Of a DNA stretch of 64,000 nt, positions 43,060 through 52,180 are shown in pieces; positions within the stretch are counted from its first letter, which is position 1; each line of letters starts with the position of its first letter. A model generated the notes under the pieces. That model searched no databases, was not told where the DNA came from, and saw only the letters and a list, made by a program, of their open reading frames with translations. Source of the stretch: Oscillospiraceae bacterium. Lineage in GTDB: Bacteria > Bacillota > Clostridia > Oscillospirales > Acutalibacteraceae. Location: contig SVOT01000006.1 in assembly GCA_015066225.1 (NCBI GenBank), positions 1-64,000 on the forward strand, written 5' to 3'. A program made the position numbers and the translations under genes.

Positions 43060-45172
43060 TTTCATTTTCCTGTGTTTTCTTGGCGTTTTTTCTTGCGGCC
43101 TTGTAGCTGTAACCGCAAGCCTCGTTACAGCAGGTAATCATACCGCCCTTGCCCTTAAAGAGGGCTTTGCCACACTTGGGGCAATCCTCGCCAATGGGTT
43201 TATCCCAAGTCATAAAGTTACATTCGGGATAATTACTGCAACCGTAGAACTGATAGCCGCGTTTGGATTTTTTGCCGATAACATCACCGCCGCAAAGGGG
43301 ACATTTTGCATTTGTTTCTTCAACAAGGGGCTTTGTTGTTTTGCACTCGGGGTAGCCGGGGCAAGCAAGGAACTTGCCGAATCTGCCGACCTTAACAACC
43401 ATATTTCTGCCACACTTGTCGCATTTGATATCGGTTATATCCTCCTGAAGCTGAATTTTCTGACCCTGCATATCTGATTTTGCTTTCAAAAGAGCATTTT
43501 CAAGGTCATCATAATACTCACGAAGCATTTCGATATAGTTACACTTACCCTCATCAATTTCATCAAGCTTTGTTTCCATTGATGCAGTGAATTTAGTGTT
43601 GACTATTTTCTGGAATTTTTCTTTAAGTAGATTTGTCGTTGCAACGCCAAGCTCTGTTGCTTTAAGAAGCTTTCCTTCACGTGCAACGTACTCTCTCTTG
43701 ATTATTGTGCCGACGATTGAAGCATAGGTGCTGGGACGACCAACGCCTGTTTCTTCAAGTGTTTTGATAAGAGATGCCTCTGTGTAATGTGCGGGGGGCT
43801 GGGTGAAATGCTGATTGCCCTTTAGCTCTTTAACCTTGAGAGCATCGTCCTTTTTAATTTCGGGGATTGTGCTTTCAGCCTCTTCATCATCCTGAGAAAC
43901 CTCATAAAGCGCGGTAAAGCCGTCAAACTTAACTGAATAGCCACTTGCCGTAAACAGGCAATAACCATCTACACCCTGTTTTTCTGCTTTGATTTCAACC
44001 TTAACGGTATCCTGCAGGCAAGCAGCCATAAGGCTTGCAACGTATCTGCACCAGATAAGGTTATAGAGCTTATACTGGTCGTTTGTGAGGCTCTGCTTAG
44101 CGATTTTGGGGGTGATGGCAACGTTTGTGGGTCTTATAGCCTCGTGACCATCCTGTGCACCGGCACGTGTTTTGAAATATCTGGGTTTATCGGGAAGATA
44201 TTTATCACCATAGGTATCGGAAATGAATGCATTTGCAGCAGCTCTTGCCTCTTCAGAAATACGGAGCGAGTCAGTTCTCATATATGTGATAAGACCTGTC
44301 ATACCGCTGCCTACAAGCTCAATACCTTCGTAAAGCTCCTGTGCAATTTTCATTGTCTTCTGAGCCTGGAAATTAAGCTTTCTTGATGCCTCCTGCTGCA
44401 TTGAGGAAGTGATAAACGGGGGCATAGGCTGCTTCTTTCTTGTGCCTTTTTTAACTGAATCCACAGTAAAATCGGCATCCTCAACTCTCGCAAGATACAT
44501 ATCAGCCTGCTCTTTGTTTTCAATTTTAACCTTGCCGTTTTCGTCGGCAGTCAAAGATGCATTGAAGGTTTTTCTGTTGGTGAGGAATTTAGCGTCGATT
44601 GACCAATACTCCTCGGGAACAAATTTTGCAATTTCTTCTTCACGGTCAACAATAAGGCGAACAGCAACGCTCTGCACTCTGCCGGCAGAAAGTCCGCGTC
44701 TTATTTTCTGTGAAATAAACGGGCTGATTCTGTAACCAACAAGTCTGTCAAGAATACGGCGAGCCTGCTGAGCATCAACAAGACCCATATCAACAACCTC
44801 GGGGTTATTTATGCCCCTTTTAACGCTTGTTTCGTTAATTTCGTTGAACTTAACTCTGTTTTTGCTGTTAAGGTCAAGCTCAAGAACAGTTGCAAGATGC
44901 CATGAAATTGCTTCACCCTCACGGTCCGGGTCAGTTGCGAGAAAAACCTGTTCACTTTTGCTGACACGTTCCTTTAAGTCCTTTACCAATTTTTCTTTGC
45001 CTTTTATTATTGCATATTTGGGTGAAAAATCATTTTTTACATCAACACTGAGCTTTGCCGCAGGCAAATCTCTGATGTGACCCATTGAAGCCACAACATC
45101 GAAATCATTACCAAGATATTTTTTTATGGTTTTTGCCTTGGCGGGCGACTCAACAATAACAAGTTTTGACAT
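43052..45172 (-). CDS. topA: DNA topoisomerase I
   Basis: 706 residues, type IA enzyme that relaxes negative supercoils. Toprim domain (KLVIVESPAKAKTI, ATDPDREGEAISWHL), catalytic Tyr in GLITYMRTDS, and three C-terminal Cys4 zinc fingers (CDKC...CPGYPEC; CPLC...CSNYPEC; CPKC...CCNEAC). The ATG at 45172 (MSKLVIVE) follows AGGATG; an ATG three codons upstream is less well placed. Standard dprA-topA-trmFO order. Confidence 0.96.
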   Translation of the reverse strand: MSKLVIVESPAKAKTIKKYLGNDFDVVASMGHIRDLPAAKLSVDVKNDFSPKYAIIKGKEKLVKDLKERVSKSEQVFLATDPDREGEAISWHLATVLELDLNSKNRVKFNEINETSVKRGINNPEVVDMGLVDAQQARRILDRLVGYRISPFISQKIRRGLSAGRVQSVAVRLIVDREEEIAKFVPEEYWSIDAKFLTNRKTFNASLTADENGKVKIENKEQADMYLARVEDADFTVDSVKKGTRKKQPMPPFITSSMQQEASRKLNFQAQKTMKIAQELYEGIELVGSGMTGLITYMRTDSLRISEEARAAANAFISDTYGDKYLPDKPRYFKTRAGAQDGHEAIRPTNVAITPKIAKQSLTNDQYKLYNLIWCRYVASLMAACLQDTVKVEIKAEKQGVDGYCLFTASGYSVKFDGFTALYEVSQDDEEAESTIPEIKKDDALKVKELKGNQHFTQPPAHYTEASLIKTLEETGVGRPSTYASIVGTIIKREYVAREGKLLKATELGVATTNLLKEKFQKIVNTKFTASMETKLDEIDEGKCNYIEMLREYYDDLENALLKAKSDMQGQKIQLQEDITDIKCDKCGRNMVVKVGRFGKFLACPGYPECKTTKPLVEETNAKCPLCGGDVIGKKSKRGYQFYGCSNYPECNFMTWDKPIGEDCPKCGKALFKGKGGMITCCNEACGYSYKAARKNAKKTQENEND

Positions 45173-45205
45173 TGATTTCATCCTTTCAATATGGATTTAT
45201 GTGTT

Positions 45206-46429
45206 TTATATTTTTTTATATCTCTTGCCGCTCACCGATTCTGCCAGACCGAAGATTTCAAGCTCCGACAAAGATGAGAGCACAATATTCATATTCAATT
45301 TTGTTTTTCTTACAATATCGTCAAAATAAACGGGCTCTGTATCCAACGCCCCATAGACAATTTTTGCATTATCGCTCAAATCTGCCGCAACGTCGTCTAT
45401 GCACACCGATTTTTCAACAGGCTGTGTTTTTTCTGATATTGTGTTTATATTTTCTTCCGATTTCTGTGGTGCTTTCTGTTTTTTATAATTTCTGAAATCC
45501 ACATATTTTATACCGGAAAGACTGCTTTCTGCTTTATCGAAGCAAATCTCCTCGGCATACTCATTCTCGTATTCACAAAGAACATCCATCGCAGAAAAAA
45601 CGGGCTTTGCACCGTTTCTTATGAGGTGATTTGTGCCATCGAAAGAGGTTAATGTAACATTTCCGGGAACTGCAAAAACGTCTCTGCCCTGTTCATAAGC
45701 CTTTTTCGCAGTAACAAGTGAACCGCTTTTAACGCCGGCTTCAATAACAACAACACCTAATGAAACGCCTGAAATAAGGCGATTTCTTATGGGGAATGTT
45801 GTTCTGCTTGCGGGGGCATTTGGCTGAAATTCCGAAACCACCGCACCGTGTCTTGCTATTGCACGGCGAAGACCGCTGTTTTCTTTGAGATAATCAAAGG
45901 ACAAGCCGCAACCGAGAAAGGCAATAGTTTTACCGTCGGCAAGCATTGCACCCGCATGGGCTTCACTGTCAACACCCAAAGCACCGCCACTGACAATTAC
46001 CGCACCGCTCGAAGCCAACTGATATGAAAGCTTTTGTGCAGTCTGCTCACCATAGCTACTGGCATTTCTTGTGCCGACAATACCAATGCAAACCCTTTTC
46101 TGAAGCACAGAAGCGTCACCGCTGACGTAAAGTGCCAGGGGCATATCTATGAGATTTTTAAGGTTCGACGGATAACCTGCATCATCCGGTGTTACAATTT
46201 CATAGCCTTTTCTACAGCATTCATCAATAACACCGATTGCGCTGTTCAATGACGTTTTTTGCAGAGCTGCAAGCCGCTTTTCTGTAAAAAGACCCGAAAG
46301 ACGCCACTCGTTGAAGCCTGCCTTATAAAGCTCCTCAGGGCTTTCAAAATACGCCAGAATTTCATCTGTCCTTGCACCTGCACCCAAAGCAGTTTGCAAC
46401 CATATCCAATATTCCGGAGTGTTACTCAT
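45206..46429 (-). CDS. dprA: DNA processing protein DprA
   Basis: 407 residues. N-terminal helical domain, central Rossmann-like domain with GIVGTRNASSYG and SGGALGVDSEAHAGA, and a C-terminal winged helix (ADLSDNAKIVYGAL...). Loads RecA on incoming ssDNA in natural transformation and protects it; com genes are not in the window. The start overlaps the upstream methylase stop by ATGA (46426-46429). Confidence 0.94.
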   Translation of the reverse strand: MSNTPEYWIWLQTALGAGARTDEILAYFESPEELYKAGFNEWRLSGLFTEKRLAALQKTSLNSAIGVIDECCRKGYEIVTPDDAGYPSNLKNLIDMPLALYVSGDASVLQKRVCIGIVGTRNASSYGEQTAQKLSYQLASSGAVIVSGGALGVDSEAHAGAMLADGKTIAFLGCGLSFDYLKENSGLRRAIARHGAVVSEFQPNAPASRTTFPIRNRLISGVSLGVVVIEAGVKSGSLVTAKKAYEQGRDVFAVPGNVTLTSFDGTNHLIRNGAKPVFSAMDVLCEYENEYAEEICFDKAESSLSGIKYVDFRNYKKQKAPQKSEENINTISEKTQPVEKSVCIDDVAADLSDNAKIVYGALDTEPVYFDDIVRKTKLNMNIVLSSLSELEIFGLAESVSGKRYKKI

Positions 46430-47211
46430 CTCATCATTTCCCAAATAATAATTGCCGCCGCGGAAGCCGCATTAAGGGACTCTGCCCTCCCCTTCATGGG
46501 AATGGTTACAAGGTCGGTTGAGGCTTTGCAGGTTTCGTCGGTAATCCCGTTACCCTCATTACCCACAATAAAAACAACACCGCCCGACATATCAACCTCG
46601 GTTATTTTCTTTGCACTCTCGGCGGGCACACCTGCATAAACCTTCATACCTGAAGCTCTGACCTTGGTTATGAACTCCGGCAGACATTCCGCCTCAATAA
46701 CATTGAGCCTGAAAAGTGAACCCATCGCCGCTCTTTGTGACTTCGGATTGTAAATATCACAGCCACCGCTGACAATAACGCCGTCAAGTCCGACAGCTTC
46801 GGCTGTTCTCACAACTGCACCGAAGTTTGACGGATTTGAAACACCTTCCAAGGCAATATATTTCCCATTGTATTTTATTTTACCTATATTTGCATTTTTG
46901 TCAAGCATTTTGCACAGGCAAAATACCCCCTGTGAATTGCTTGTATCCGAGAGCTTTTGTGCAACCTCCGCCGACACAACAAAGCAACGCTCGGCACATT
47001 CCTCTGCCAAACGCACATACTCACTGTATTTATTCAAAGCGGCCTCAGTAACGAAAAGCTGCCTGATTTCAACCTTGCTCAGAGCCGCATCCGCACACAG
47101 CCTTGCACCCTCTAAAAAAAACAACCCCTCGTTTTTTCTGAAGGTTGCGCTGTCGCGTATTTTCACAGCGTACTTCACACGATCGTTTGTTTTGCTTGTG
47201 ATTTTTTCCAT
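46426..47211 (-). CDS. TrmH/SpoU family RNA 2'-O-methyltransferase
   Basis: 261 residues. N-terminal substrate-binding domain, then the SPOUT knot with NPSNFGAVVRTAEAVG, VVFIVGNEGNGI and IPMKGRAESLNAASAA, the three SpoU motifs. Likely methylates rRNA or tRNA ribose; the exact nucleotide cannot be read from sequence. It follows rplT, the usual place for rlmB/ysgA-type genes in Firmicutes, and is coupled to dprA. Confidence 0.92.
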   Translation of the reverse strand: MEKITSKTNDRVKYAVKIRDSATFRKNEGLFFLEGARLCADAALSKVEIRQLFVTEAALNKYSEYVRLAEECAERCFVVSAEVAQKLSDTSNSQGVFCLCKMLDKNANIGKIKYNGKYIALEGVSNPSNFGAVVRTAEAVGLDGVIVSGGCDIYNPKSQRAAMGSLFRLNVIEAECLPEFITKVRASGMKVYAGVPAESAKKITEVDMSGGVVFIVGNEGNGITDETCKASTDLVTIPMKGRAESLNAASAAAIIIWEMMR

Positions 47212-47257
47212 AAAAACCTGCTTTTTTTATACTAAATTTTAAGCGTCAATAAACATC

Positions 47258-47290
47258 TTACGCCCGACCAACTTACTTGGTCGGGCGTAA
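47258..47290 (-). other. Strong 14-bp hairpin after rplT, no U-run
   Basis: Perfect 14-bp GC-rich stem (47258-47271 with 47277-47290), loop of 5. In the minus direction it is followed by GATGTTTATTG rather than a U-tract, so it is either a weak terminator or a 3'-end stabiliser for the infC-rpmI-rplT mRNA. Confidence 0.6.
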
Positions 47291-47297
47291 ATTCCGA

Positions 47298-47651
47298 TTA
47301 AAGAGCTGCTTTTGCTTTCTCTACGAGAGCTGCAAAACCTTCGGGGTCTGCAATAGCAATCTCAGAGAGCATTTTTCTGTTGAGCTCGATACCTGCTTTT
47401 TTAAGGCCGTTGATGAATGTTGAGTAGTTGATACCATTCATTTTGCAAGCAGCAGAGATTCTTGTGATCCAAAGACGACGGAAATCTCTCTTTTTCTGCT
47501 TTCTGCCGACATAAGCATAGTTGCCGCTTTTCATAACAGCCTGTTTAGCTGTTTTGAAGAGCTTGCTCTTTGAGCCATAATAACCCTTAGCGAGTCTAAG
47601 AACTTTATTTCTTCTTTTGCGAGTCATTGTCGCACCTTTTATACGTGCCAT
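47298..47651 (-). CDS. rplT: Ribosomal protein L20
   Basis: 117 residues, full-length L20 ([24 protein letters not shown]...). Assembles early on 23S rRNA. In Firmicutes L20 also represses its own operon by binding the infC leader; the attenuator upstream of infC fits this. Ribosome site GGAGG. Confidence 0.98.
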   Translation of the reverse strand: MARIKGATMTRKRRNKVLRLAKGYYGSKSKLFKTAKQAVMKSGNYAYVGRKQKKRDFRRLWITRISAACKMNGINYSTFINGLKKAGIELNRKMLSEIAIADPEGFAALVEKAKAAL

Positions 47652-47680
47652 TTTAAGCTACCTCCGTTTACCGTAATTAA

Positions 47681-47878
47681 TTATTTGTAAGGAATGAGAC
47701 GTTTGATCTGCTTCTGATTTGTAACGTCTGCAACGTTAGTCTTACGAAGACCTCTTTTACGTTTTGTGGTCTTTTTGGTAAGGATGTGTGACTTGTTTGC
47801 GTGGCCACGGATAGGTTTACCGTTTTTAGACATTTTGAAACGTTTTTTTGCACCTGAGTGTGTTTTGATTTTAGGCAT
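47681..47878 (-). CDS. rpmI: Ribosomal protein L35
   Basis: 65 residues, [15 protein letters not shown] start and KRLIPYK end typical of L35. Second gene of infC-rpmI-rplT; ribosome site AGGAGG. Confidence 0.98.
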   Translation of the reverse strand: MPKIKTHSGAKKRFKMSKNGKPIRGHANKSHILTKKTTKRKRGLRKTNVADVTNQKQIKRLIPYK

Positions 47879-47902
47879 GATAAATCCTCCTTAATATTGC
47901 AA

Positions 47903-48418
47903 TTACTTGGATGTTTTAGGAACAAGGAACATAAGCATCTGGCGACCTTCAAGCTTTGCAGCTTTTTCAACTGAGCCGAGCTCAGCACAAGCATCTGCAA
48001 AACGCTGCATAATAACAGTACCGTTTTCGGTATGCGCCATTTCTCTTCCTCTGAAGCGGATGGACACCTTAACCTTGTCGCCGTCTTTTAAGAAACGTAA
48101 CGCATGGTTAACCTTTGTGTTAAAATCACCTGTGTCGATATTCAAAGATAAGCGGACTTCTTTAATGTCCATAACCTTTTGTTTTTTCTTGGCTTCTTTA
48201 GCGCGCTTTGCCTGGTCAAATTTGAACTTGCCGTAGTCCATAATTTTACAAACGGGCGGAACCGCGTTTGGTGAAACCTTAACAAGGTCGAGATTGCTTT
48301 TTTCTGCGAGAGCTATTGCATCCTTAGGTGACATAACACCCAACTGCTCGCCTGTTGCAGAAATAACTCTTACTTCTTTATCTCTGATTTCTTCGTTGAT
48401 TTGATTCTCCTTGCTGAT
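47903..48418 (-). CDS. infC: Translation initiation factor IF-3 with an ATC start codon
   Basis: 171 residues. IF-3N begins ENQINEEIRDKEVRVI and IF-3C ends GRQMLMFLVPK. IF-3 keeps subunits apart and rejects non-canonical start codons. No ATG, GTG or TTG lies near the expected N-terminus; an AGGAGG site at 48425-48430 is followed 9 bases later by ATC AGC AAG GAG. A rare AUU/AUC-type start is the classic way infC represses itself. The open frame runs back to an ATG at 48484, but those residues would be coded by the attenuator hairpin and lack a ribosome site. First gene of the operon. Confidence 0.9.
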   Translation of the reverse strand: MSKENQINEEIRDKEVRVISATGEQLGVMSPKDAIALAEKSNLDLVKVSPNAVPPVCKIMDYGKFKFDQAKRAKEAKKKQKVMDIKEVRLSLNIDTGDFNTKVNHALRFLKDGDKVKVSIRFRGREMAHTENGTVIMQRFADACAELGSVEKAAKLEGRQMLMFLVPKTSK

Positions 48419-48432
48419 ACCTAAGCACCTCC

Positions 48433-48565
48433 TGAAAAATATAAAAGCTCGAACGAAGAGTTCCGTTCGAGCCTCTGCACGCAAAAATATTGCGTAAACA
48501 CCTTGAAACTATTGACCAAACAATATCTCTCGTTTGGTGAGAACGGAACAGTTCTGCTTTATTGC
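48433..48565 (-). promoter_or_regulatory. L20-type leader: transcription attenuator of infC-rpmI-rplT
   Basis: The minus-strand leader ends in an intrinsic terminator: GCTCGAACG (48472-48464) pairs with CGTTCGAGC (48455-48447), followed by TTTTATATTTTT (48446-48435). An earlier segment GTTCCGTTC (48549-48541) is perfectly complementary to GAACGGAAC (48468-48460), which overlaps the terminator's 5' arm, so it can act as antiterminator. This is the layout of Firmicutes L20 leaders, in which L20 binding favours termination. The predicted transcript start is about 48565. Confidence 0.85.
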
Positions 48566-48571
48566 CTGAAT

Positions 48572-48600
48572 ATAATAACAATTTTGTCTTTGTTTGTCAA
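48572..48600 (-). promoter_or_regulatory. SigA promoter of the infC operon
   Basis: Minus strand TTGACA, 17 bases, TATTAT; ends about 150 bases before the infC start, leaving room for the attenuator. Confidence 0.85.
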
Positions 48601-48614
48601 GTGTTTTTTGAATT

Positions 48615-50417
48615 TTATTGCTGTGGTGTTTCCTCGCCGTTGCTTGCGTCGGGATTTTCGCCTTCATCACCGATGCTCTCGTCACCTGTCTGCTCACTCT
48701 GAGTCTCGGTTTCTTCAACGAATTCACCATAATAATACACAATTAATTTATCGCTTGCGGAAAGATGTCTGTCACCCGGGATAGCCGCCCAATCCTTATC
48801 TTCGGTTTCGTAAACAACGCTGTAAACCTTCAACGAAGAATCGGCATCTTTAGCCACATCGCCCATAACTGCCTCAACAGTCTTAAACCCAAGATGCTTC
48901 AGATGGTCGACTGCATCCTTCATATTCTCACCCTCAAGCTCCGGCACGGGGATACCCGAGCTGACCTTGAGAACAATTTCACGCCTGTTTATAGAGGACA
49001 CCTGTGTGCCGGGGGTAATATCCTGGCCAACTACAACACCGATATCGGCTTTATCATCATCCACGTATTTTGTGAATATTTTAAAGACCTTGTTATAGGC
49101 CTCATCCGCCTGTATTTCATCAATCCTTTTGCCTTTGAAATCGGGTGTAGCCATATTTATGACCTCTTCGGTTTCTTCGGGCTCTTTGGTTGTGGCTTCA
49201 GTCGTGGGTTCGGTACTCGGTTCTTCATCCTTTGAGAAAATGCCCATACCGAAAAACACGGTAACAAGAATAGCCAAACAAAGAATAACGCTTATAACAA
49301 ATGCTGCAACAGTGCTTTTCTTTAGCTTGTTACTATCCTGCGGTTGAACGGTTGAAGACACGTTCTCATAAACAACGGGCTCCTGAACAGGCGGAAGCTC
49401 CGCAGGCTCAGGCTGAGCATACATAGAAGAGTATGCTTCTGCGGCATTAACCGCCGCTGTGGGTGAAGCAGAAAGCTCATCTCTGAAAAGCTCCGCGTTA
49501 CCTGTTCTGTCTTCGGGAAGAATCTGCAAGGCGTTAACAAGGGCGTTTATTACATATGCCGGGAGCTGCTCTGCAAATTTTCCGGGAATCATCAGCTTGT
49601 CGTTCGTAAGACGTGATGCCGCACTCATGGGCACGCTGCCGATAAGGGCACGGTAAAGCACCGCCGCAAAAGCATAGATATCGGTTGCGGGTGTTAAATC
49701 GCCGTTAAAGCCATATTGCTCAACAGCTGCGTAACCGTCAAAAATCTCGGGCTCCATACCTGTTTTCTGACGGCGCAAAGTCTGAACGGCATAGCCGGAT
49801 ATACGCACCTTGCCGTTTTTATCAACAATAAGAGTATTTGGCGAAATTCCGCCGTGAACGATACCGTTTGTATGAAGCTCGCTCAGTGCGGAAAGCACGG
49901 GCATCATAAGAACACGTGCCTCGTCCCAGGAGATATATCCCTGTTCATTTTCGAGAAGATATTCTCTGAGAGTTTTACCCTCACCAAGATATTCATAAAT
50001 AACGTAAACAGTTCCCAGATCTTCTATAACGTCATAAACGGGAACAAGCGCGTTATAGCCCTGAATGGCAGCAACACTCTGCCAAAGCTTTTTGAATTCA
50101 TCCTTAATGTCGACAAATTCAGAAACCTTGCCCACGTTTACAAGGCAATAGTTATCCTCCCCGCGTGAGAGCATACCGGCAGGGTAAAGCTCTCTCAGGG
50201 TTACGGGAGTTTTGCGCTTGTAGTCAAATGCGTAATACGTTGAACCCTCGCTGTTTGTTTCAACGAGCTTACCAACAAGATACCGTTCGCCAATGATTGT
50301 TTTCAAGGGCAGATAAGGGTCTTTCTGGGGCTGGCTGTTTTCGTTGCGACAATGGGGGCAATAGTTACTGTCCCCGATTCTACGCATACAGCGTAAACAC
50401 AATTTCTCTTTTTCCAT
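48615..50417 (-). CDS. Zinc-ribbon pseudokinase with PASTA-like domains
   Basis: 600 residues. N-terminal zinc ribbon (CLRC...CPHC, 7-23), a Ser/Thr kinase fold (about 45-310), a membrane segment (about 372-392), a Thr/Glu linker and two PASTA-like domains (about 428-500 and 500-570), then an acidic tail. The kinase is degenerate: the ATP-anchoring Lys is Arg75 (TLRELYP), HRD is HGG (188-190), and DFG is SGY (207-209), while the fold residues YxxxEQY and D246 are kept. So it is probably catalytically dead and may bind muropeptide outside and a partner inside. In the PknB/Stk1 architecture such proteins regulate wall growth. Confidence 0.85.
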   Translation of the reverse strand: MEKEKLCLRCMRRIGDSNYCPHCRNENSQPQKDPYLPLKTIIGERYLVGKLVETNSEGSTYYAFDYKRKTPVTLRELYPAGMLSRGEDNYCLVNVGKVSEFVDIKDEFKKLWQSVAAIQGYNALVPVYDVIEDLGTVYVIYEYLGEGKTLREYLLENEQGYISWDEARVLMMPVLSALSELHTNGIVHGGISPNTLIVDKNGKVRISGYAVQTLRRQKTGMEPEIFDGYAAVEQYGFNGDLTPATDIYAFAAVLYRALIGSVPMSAASRLTNDKLMIPGKFAEQLPAYVINALVNALQILPEDRTGNAELFRDELSASPTAAVNAAEAYSSMYAQPEPAELPPVQEPVVYENVSSTVQPQDSNKLKKSTVAAFVISVILCLAILVTVFFGMGIFSKDEEPSTEPTTEATTKEPEETEEVINMATPDFKGKRIDEIQADEAYNKVFKIFTKYVDDDKADIGVVVGQDITPGTQVSSINRREIVLKVSSGIPVPELEGENMKDAVDHLKHLGFKTVEAVMGDVAKDADSSLKVYSVVYETEDKDWAAIPGDRHLSASDKLIVYYYGEFVEETETQSEQTGDESIGDEGENPDASNGEETPQQ

Positions 50418-50429
50418 TAGTGATTATCC

Positions 50430-50987
50430 TTAATCAATTGCATCATAAACTGATGTTTTTTTGTCGTGCACGAAGGTTTCAAAGCTGCGACGAAGCTTTT
50501 CAATCTGGCGGCAGCTTTCTGAAAGTGTGTTTTCGGAATCCTTCAATGCGTTTTCAATATACGCAAGAGCGGAGCCCTTAACCTCAGCTTCATATTTATC
50601 TGCCTTCTGGCGAATCATCTGAGCCTCGTTTTTAGCTGCTGCAAGAAGCTCGTCTGCCTCTTTTCTTGCAGCCTGCACAATACCGGCAGAAGCTTCCTTT
50701 GCTTCCTTTGTAATCTGATGCTCTTCAACCATAACGTCTGCTCTCTGACGAGCCTTTTCGATGATTTCTTCAGCATTTCTTTCAGCTTTTCTGATGATAT
50801 CCGTGCTATTCTGAGCAACACGCTTTGCCTGAATGATTTCTGTGGGCATATTCTCACGGATAGACTGAATTATCTCCACAAGTTCATCCTGGTCGATGCC
50901 GATTTTGTTTGAAAAAGGAATATTTTTCGCTTCTTCAATGAGTCTGTCAATTTCAGCAAGATAATTTTCAATTTTTTCGTTAGCCAT
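50430..50987 (-). CDS. Coiled-coil protein, vacuolar ATPase subunit H/DivIVA-like
   Basis: 185 residues, mostly one long charged coiled coil (about 50-145) with regular ARKEADELLAAAKNEAQ-type heptads, resembling V-ATPase subunit E/H or DivIVA-like proteins. Such genes often follow coaD in Clostridia. No catalytic motif; probably a structural or scaffold protein. Between coaD and the pseudokinase; GGAAGG ribosome site. Function unknown. Confidence 0.75.
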   Translation of the reverse strand: MANEKIENYLAEIDRLIEEAKNIPFSNKIGIDQDELVEIIQSIRENMPTEIIQAKRVAQNSTDIIRKAERNAEEIIEKARQRADVMVEEHQITKEAKEASAGIVQAARKEADELLAAAKNEAQMIRQKADKYEAEVKGSALAYIENALKDSENTLSESCRQIEKLRRSFETFVHDKKTSVYDAID

Positions 50988-51009
50988 GGTAAATTCCTTC
51001 CTATCTCAA

Positions 51010-51498
51010 TTAATTATGTGATAACCTTTTAATTATATCGTCACAAATTTCGGCAGGCACGAAATTTGTAATATCGCCGCCTAATCTGCAGACTTGTTTA
51101 ACAACGCTTGAGCTCAGGAACATATGCCCCGCGTTTGCAACCATGAAAATAGTTTCCATTTCCGGATTGAGCTGTTGATTTGTAAGCGCCTGACGAAATT
51201 CGTCGTCGTAGTCAGAAATGGCACGCAGACCCTTTACAACTGCCGACGCACCCTTTTCACGGACATAATCCGCAAGCAAGCCCGCATACGTGTCAACGGA
51301 AACGTTCGGTAAATCCTTTGTGCAACGTTTGATAAGCTCAACACGTTCCTCTGTGGTGAAGCTGCCGATATCCTTGTTGGGATTACGCATTACAACAACA
51401 ATAACCTCATCAAAAAGCTTTGATGAACGCTTTATAATATCCAGGTGACCGATTGTCAACGGGTCAAAGCTACCCGGACACACTACTTTTTTACCCAA
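51010..51498 (-). CDS. coaD: Phosphopantetheine adenylyltransferase
   Basis: 162 residues. Nucleotidyltransferase HIGH-type motif CPGSFDPLTIGHLDII near the N-terminus and ISSSxxR-type C-terminal LSSSVVKQV. Catalyses 4'-phosphopantetheine to dephospho-CoA. A TTG at 51498 (fM-GKKVVCPGS) 8 bases after AAGGG gives the family length; a GTG at 51507 would leave no spacing after its ribosome site, and a longer frame to 51606 lies inside rsmD. Its start overlaps the rsmD stop region. Confidence 0.94.
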   Translation of the reverse strand: MGKKVVCPGSFDPLTIGHLDIIKRSSKLFDEVIVVVMRNPNKDIGSFTTEERVELIKRCTKDLPNVSVDTYAGLLADYVREKGASAVVKGLRAISDYDDEFRQALTNQQLNPEMETIFMVANAGHMFLSSSVVKQVCRLGGDITNFVPAEICDDIIKRLSHN

Positions 51499-51499
51499 A

Positions 51500-52036
51500 T
51501 CAAACACCCTTTCTGTAAACCGTAAGAGCGATTTTGCCGTATTTATAGCGTTTTGAAGTAAAGCCCTCAATTGCTTCGGGCAAAACCTCCTCCGCCGCTG
51601 TTTCACAGACTATTATTCCGCCATCCGCCATATGAAGACGAACACGCTCCAAGGCATCCTCCATAAGACCTGCTTTATAGGGCGGGTCAAGAAAAGCTAT
51701 ATCAAACATTTCAGAGGTTCTGTCAAGATATGAAAGTGAATCCCCCAAAACTGTTTTTGAAACACTTCTGAAGCCTGTTGTTTCAAGATTTTCTTCAACA
51801 ACCGCCATTGACGCCCTGGCGCTGTCAACAAAAACAGCACTCCTTGCACCGCGACTGAGTGCCTCTATACCAAGCTGACCGCAACCCGCAAACATATCGA
51901 GCACACGGCTACCCTCAACATCAAACTGAATAATATTAAAAATTGATTCTTTGACTTTATCGGTTGTGGGTCTGACGCTTTCGCCCTCAAGAGTTCTGAG
52001 ACGTCTGCCCCTTGCCGAGCCTGTTATAACTCGCAT
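51500..52036 (-). CDS. rsmD: 16S rRNA (guanine-966-N2)-methyltransferase
   Basis: 178 residues. RVITGSARGRRL start, SAM site DMFAGCGQLGIEALSRGA and catalytic FLDPPYK, all RsmD motifs. Methylates G966 of 16S rRNA. The rsmD-coaD pair is conserved. AGGAGG lies 6 bases before the ATG. Confidence 0.95.
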   Translation of the reverse strand: MRVITGSARGRRLRTLEGESVRPTTDKVKESIFNIIQFDVEGSRVLDMFAGCGQLGIEALSRGARSAVFVDSARASMAVVEENLETTGFRSVSKTVLGDSLSYLDRTSEMFDIAFLDPPYKAGLMEDALERVRLHMADGGIIVCETAAEEVLPEAIEGFTSKRYKYGKIALTVYRKGV

Positions 52037-52071
52037 CAAACTCCTCCTTTTTAAACATATAAAATCATTAT

Positions 52072-52101
52072 ATTATTGCATTTATTGGGGGCATTTGTCA
52101 A
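52072..52101 (-). promoter_or_regulatory. Probable SigA promoter for rsmD-coaD
   Basis: Minus strand TTGACA, 18 bases, AATAAT. A better TATAAT lies 5 bases further but at a 23-base spacing. Confidence 0.45.
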
Positions 52102-52123
52102 GTTTTTATTGAAAATATGGCTA

Positions 52124-52152
52124 TTGAAGTGAAATAATAATTATGATAAAAT
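52124..52152 (+). promoter_or_regulatory. SigA-type promoter for the NUDIX gene
   Basis: TTGAAG, 17 bases, TAAAAT; 28 bases upstream of the ATG at 52181. Confidence 0.55.
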
Positions 52153-52180
52153 ATCAAAAAATTCACTTTGGAGAAAAGCA

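Noticed and set aside
47258-47290. Intrinsic terminator after rplT
   Set aside because: The stem is strong but no U-run follows on the coding strand; recorded as a hairpin of uncertain role.
48419-48484. 22-residue N-terminal extension of IF-3 from an ATG at 48484
   Set aside because: The extension would be coded by the attenuator hairpin, has no ribosome site, and a strong AGGAGG marks the ATC start instead.
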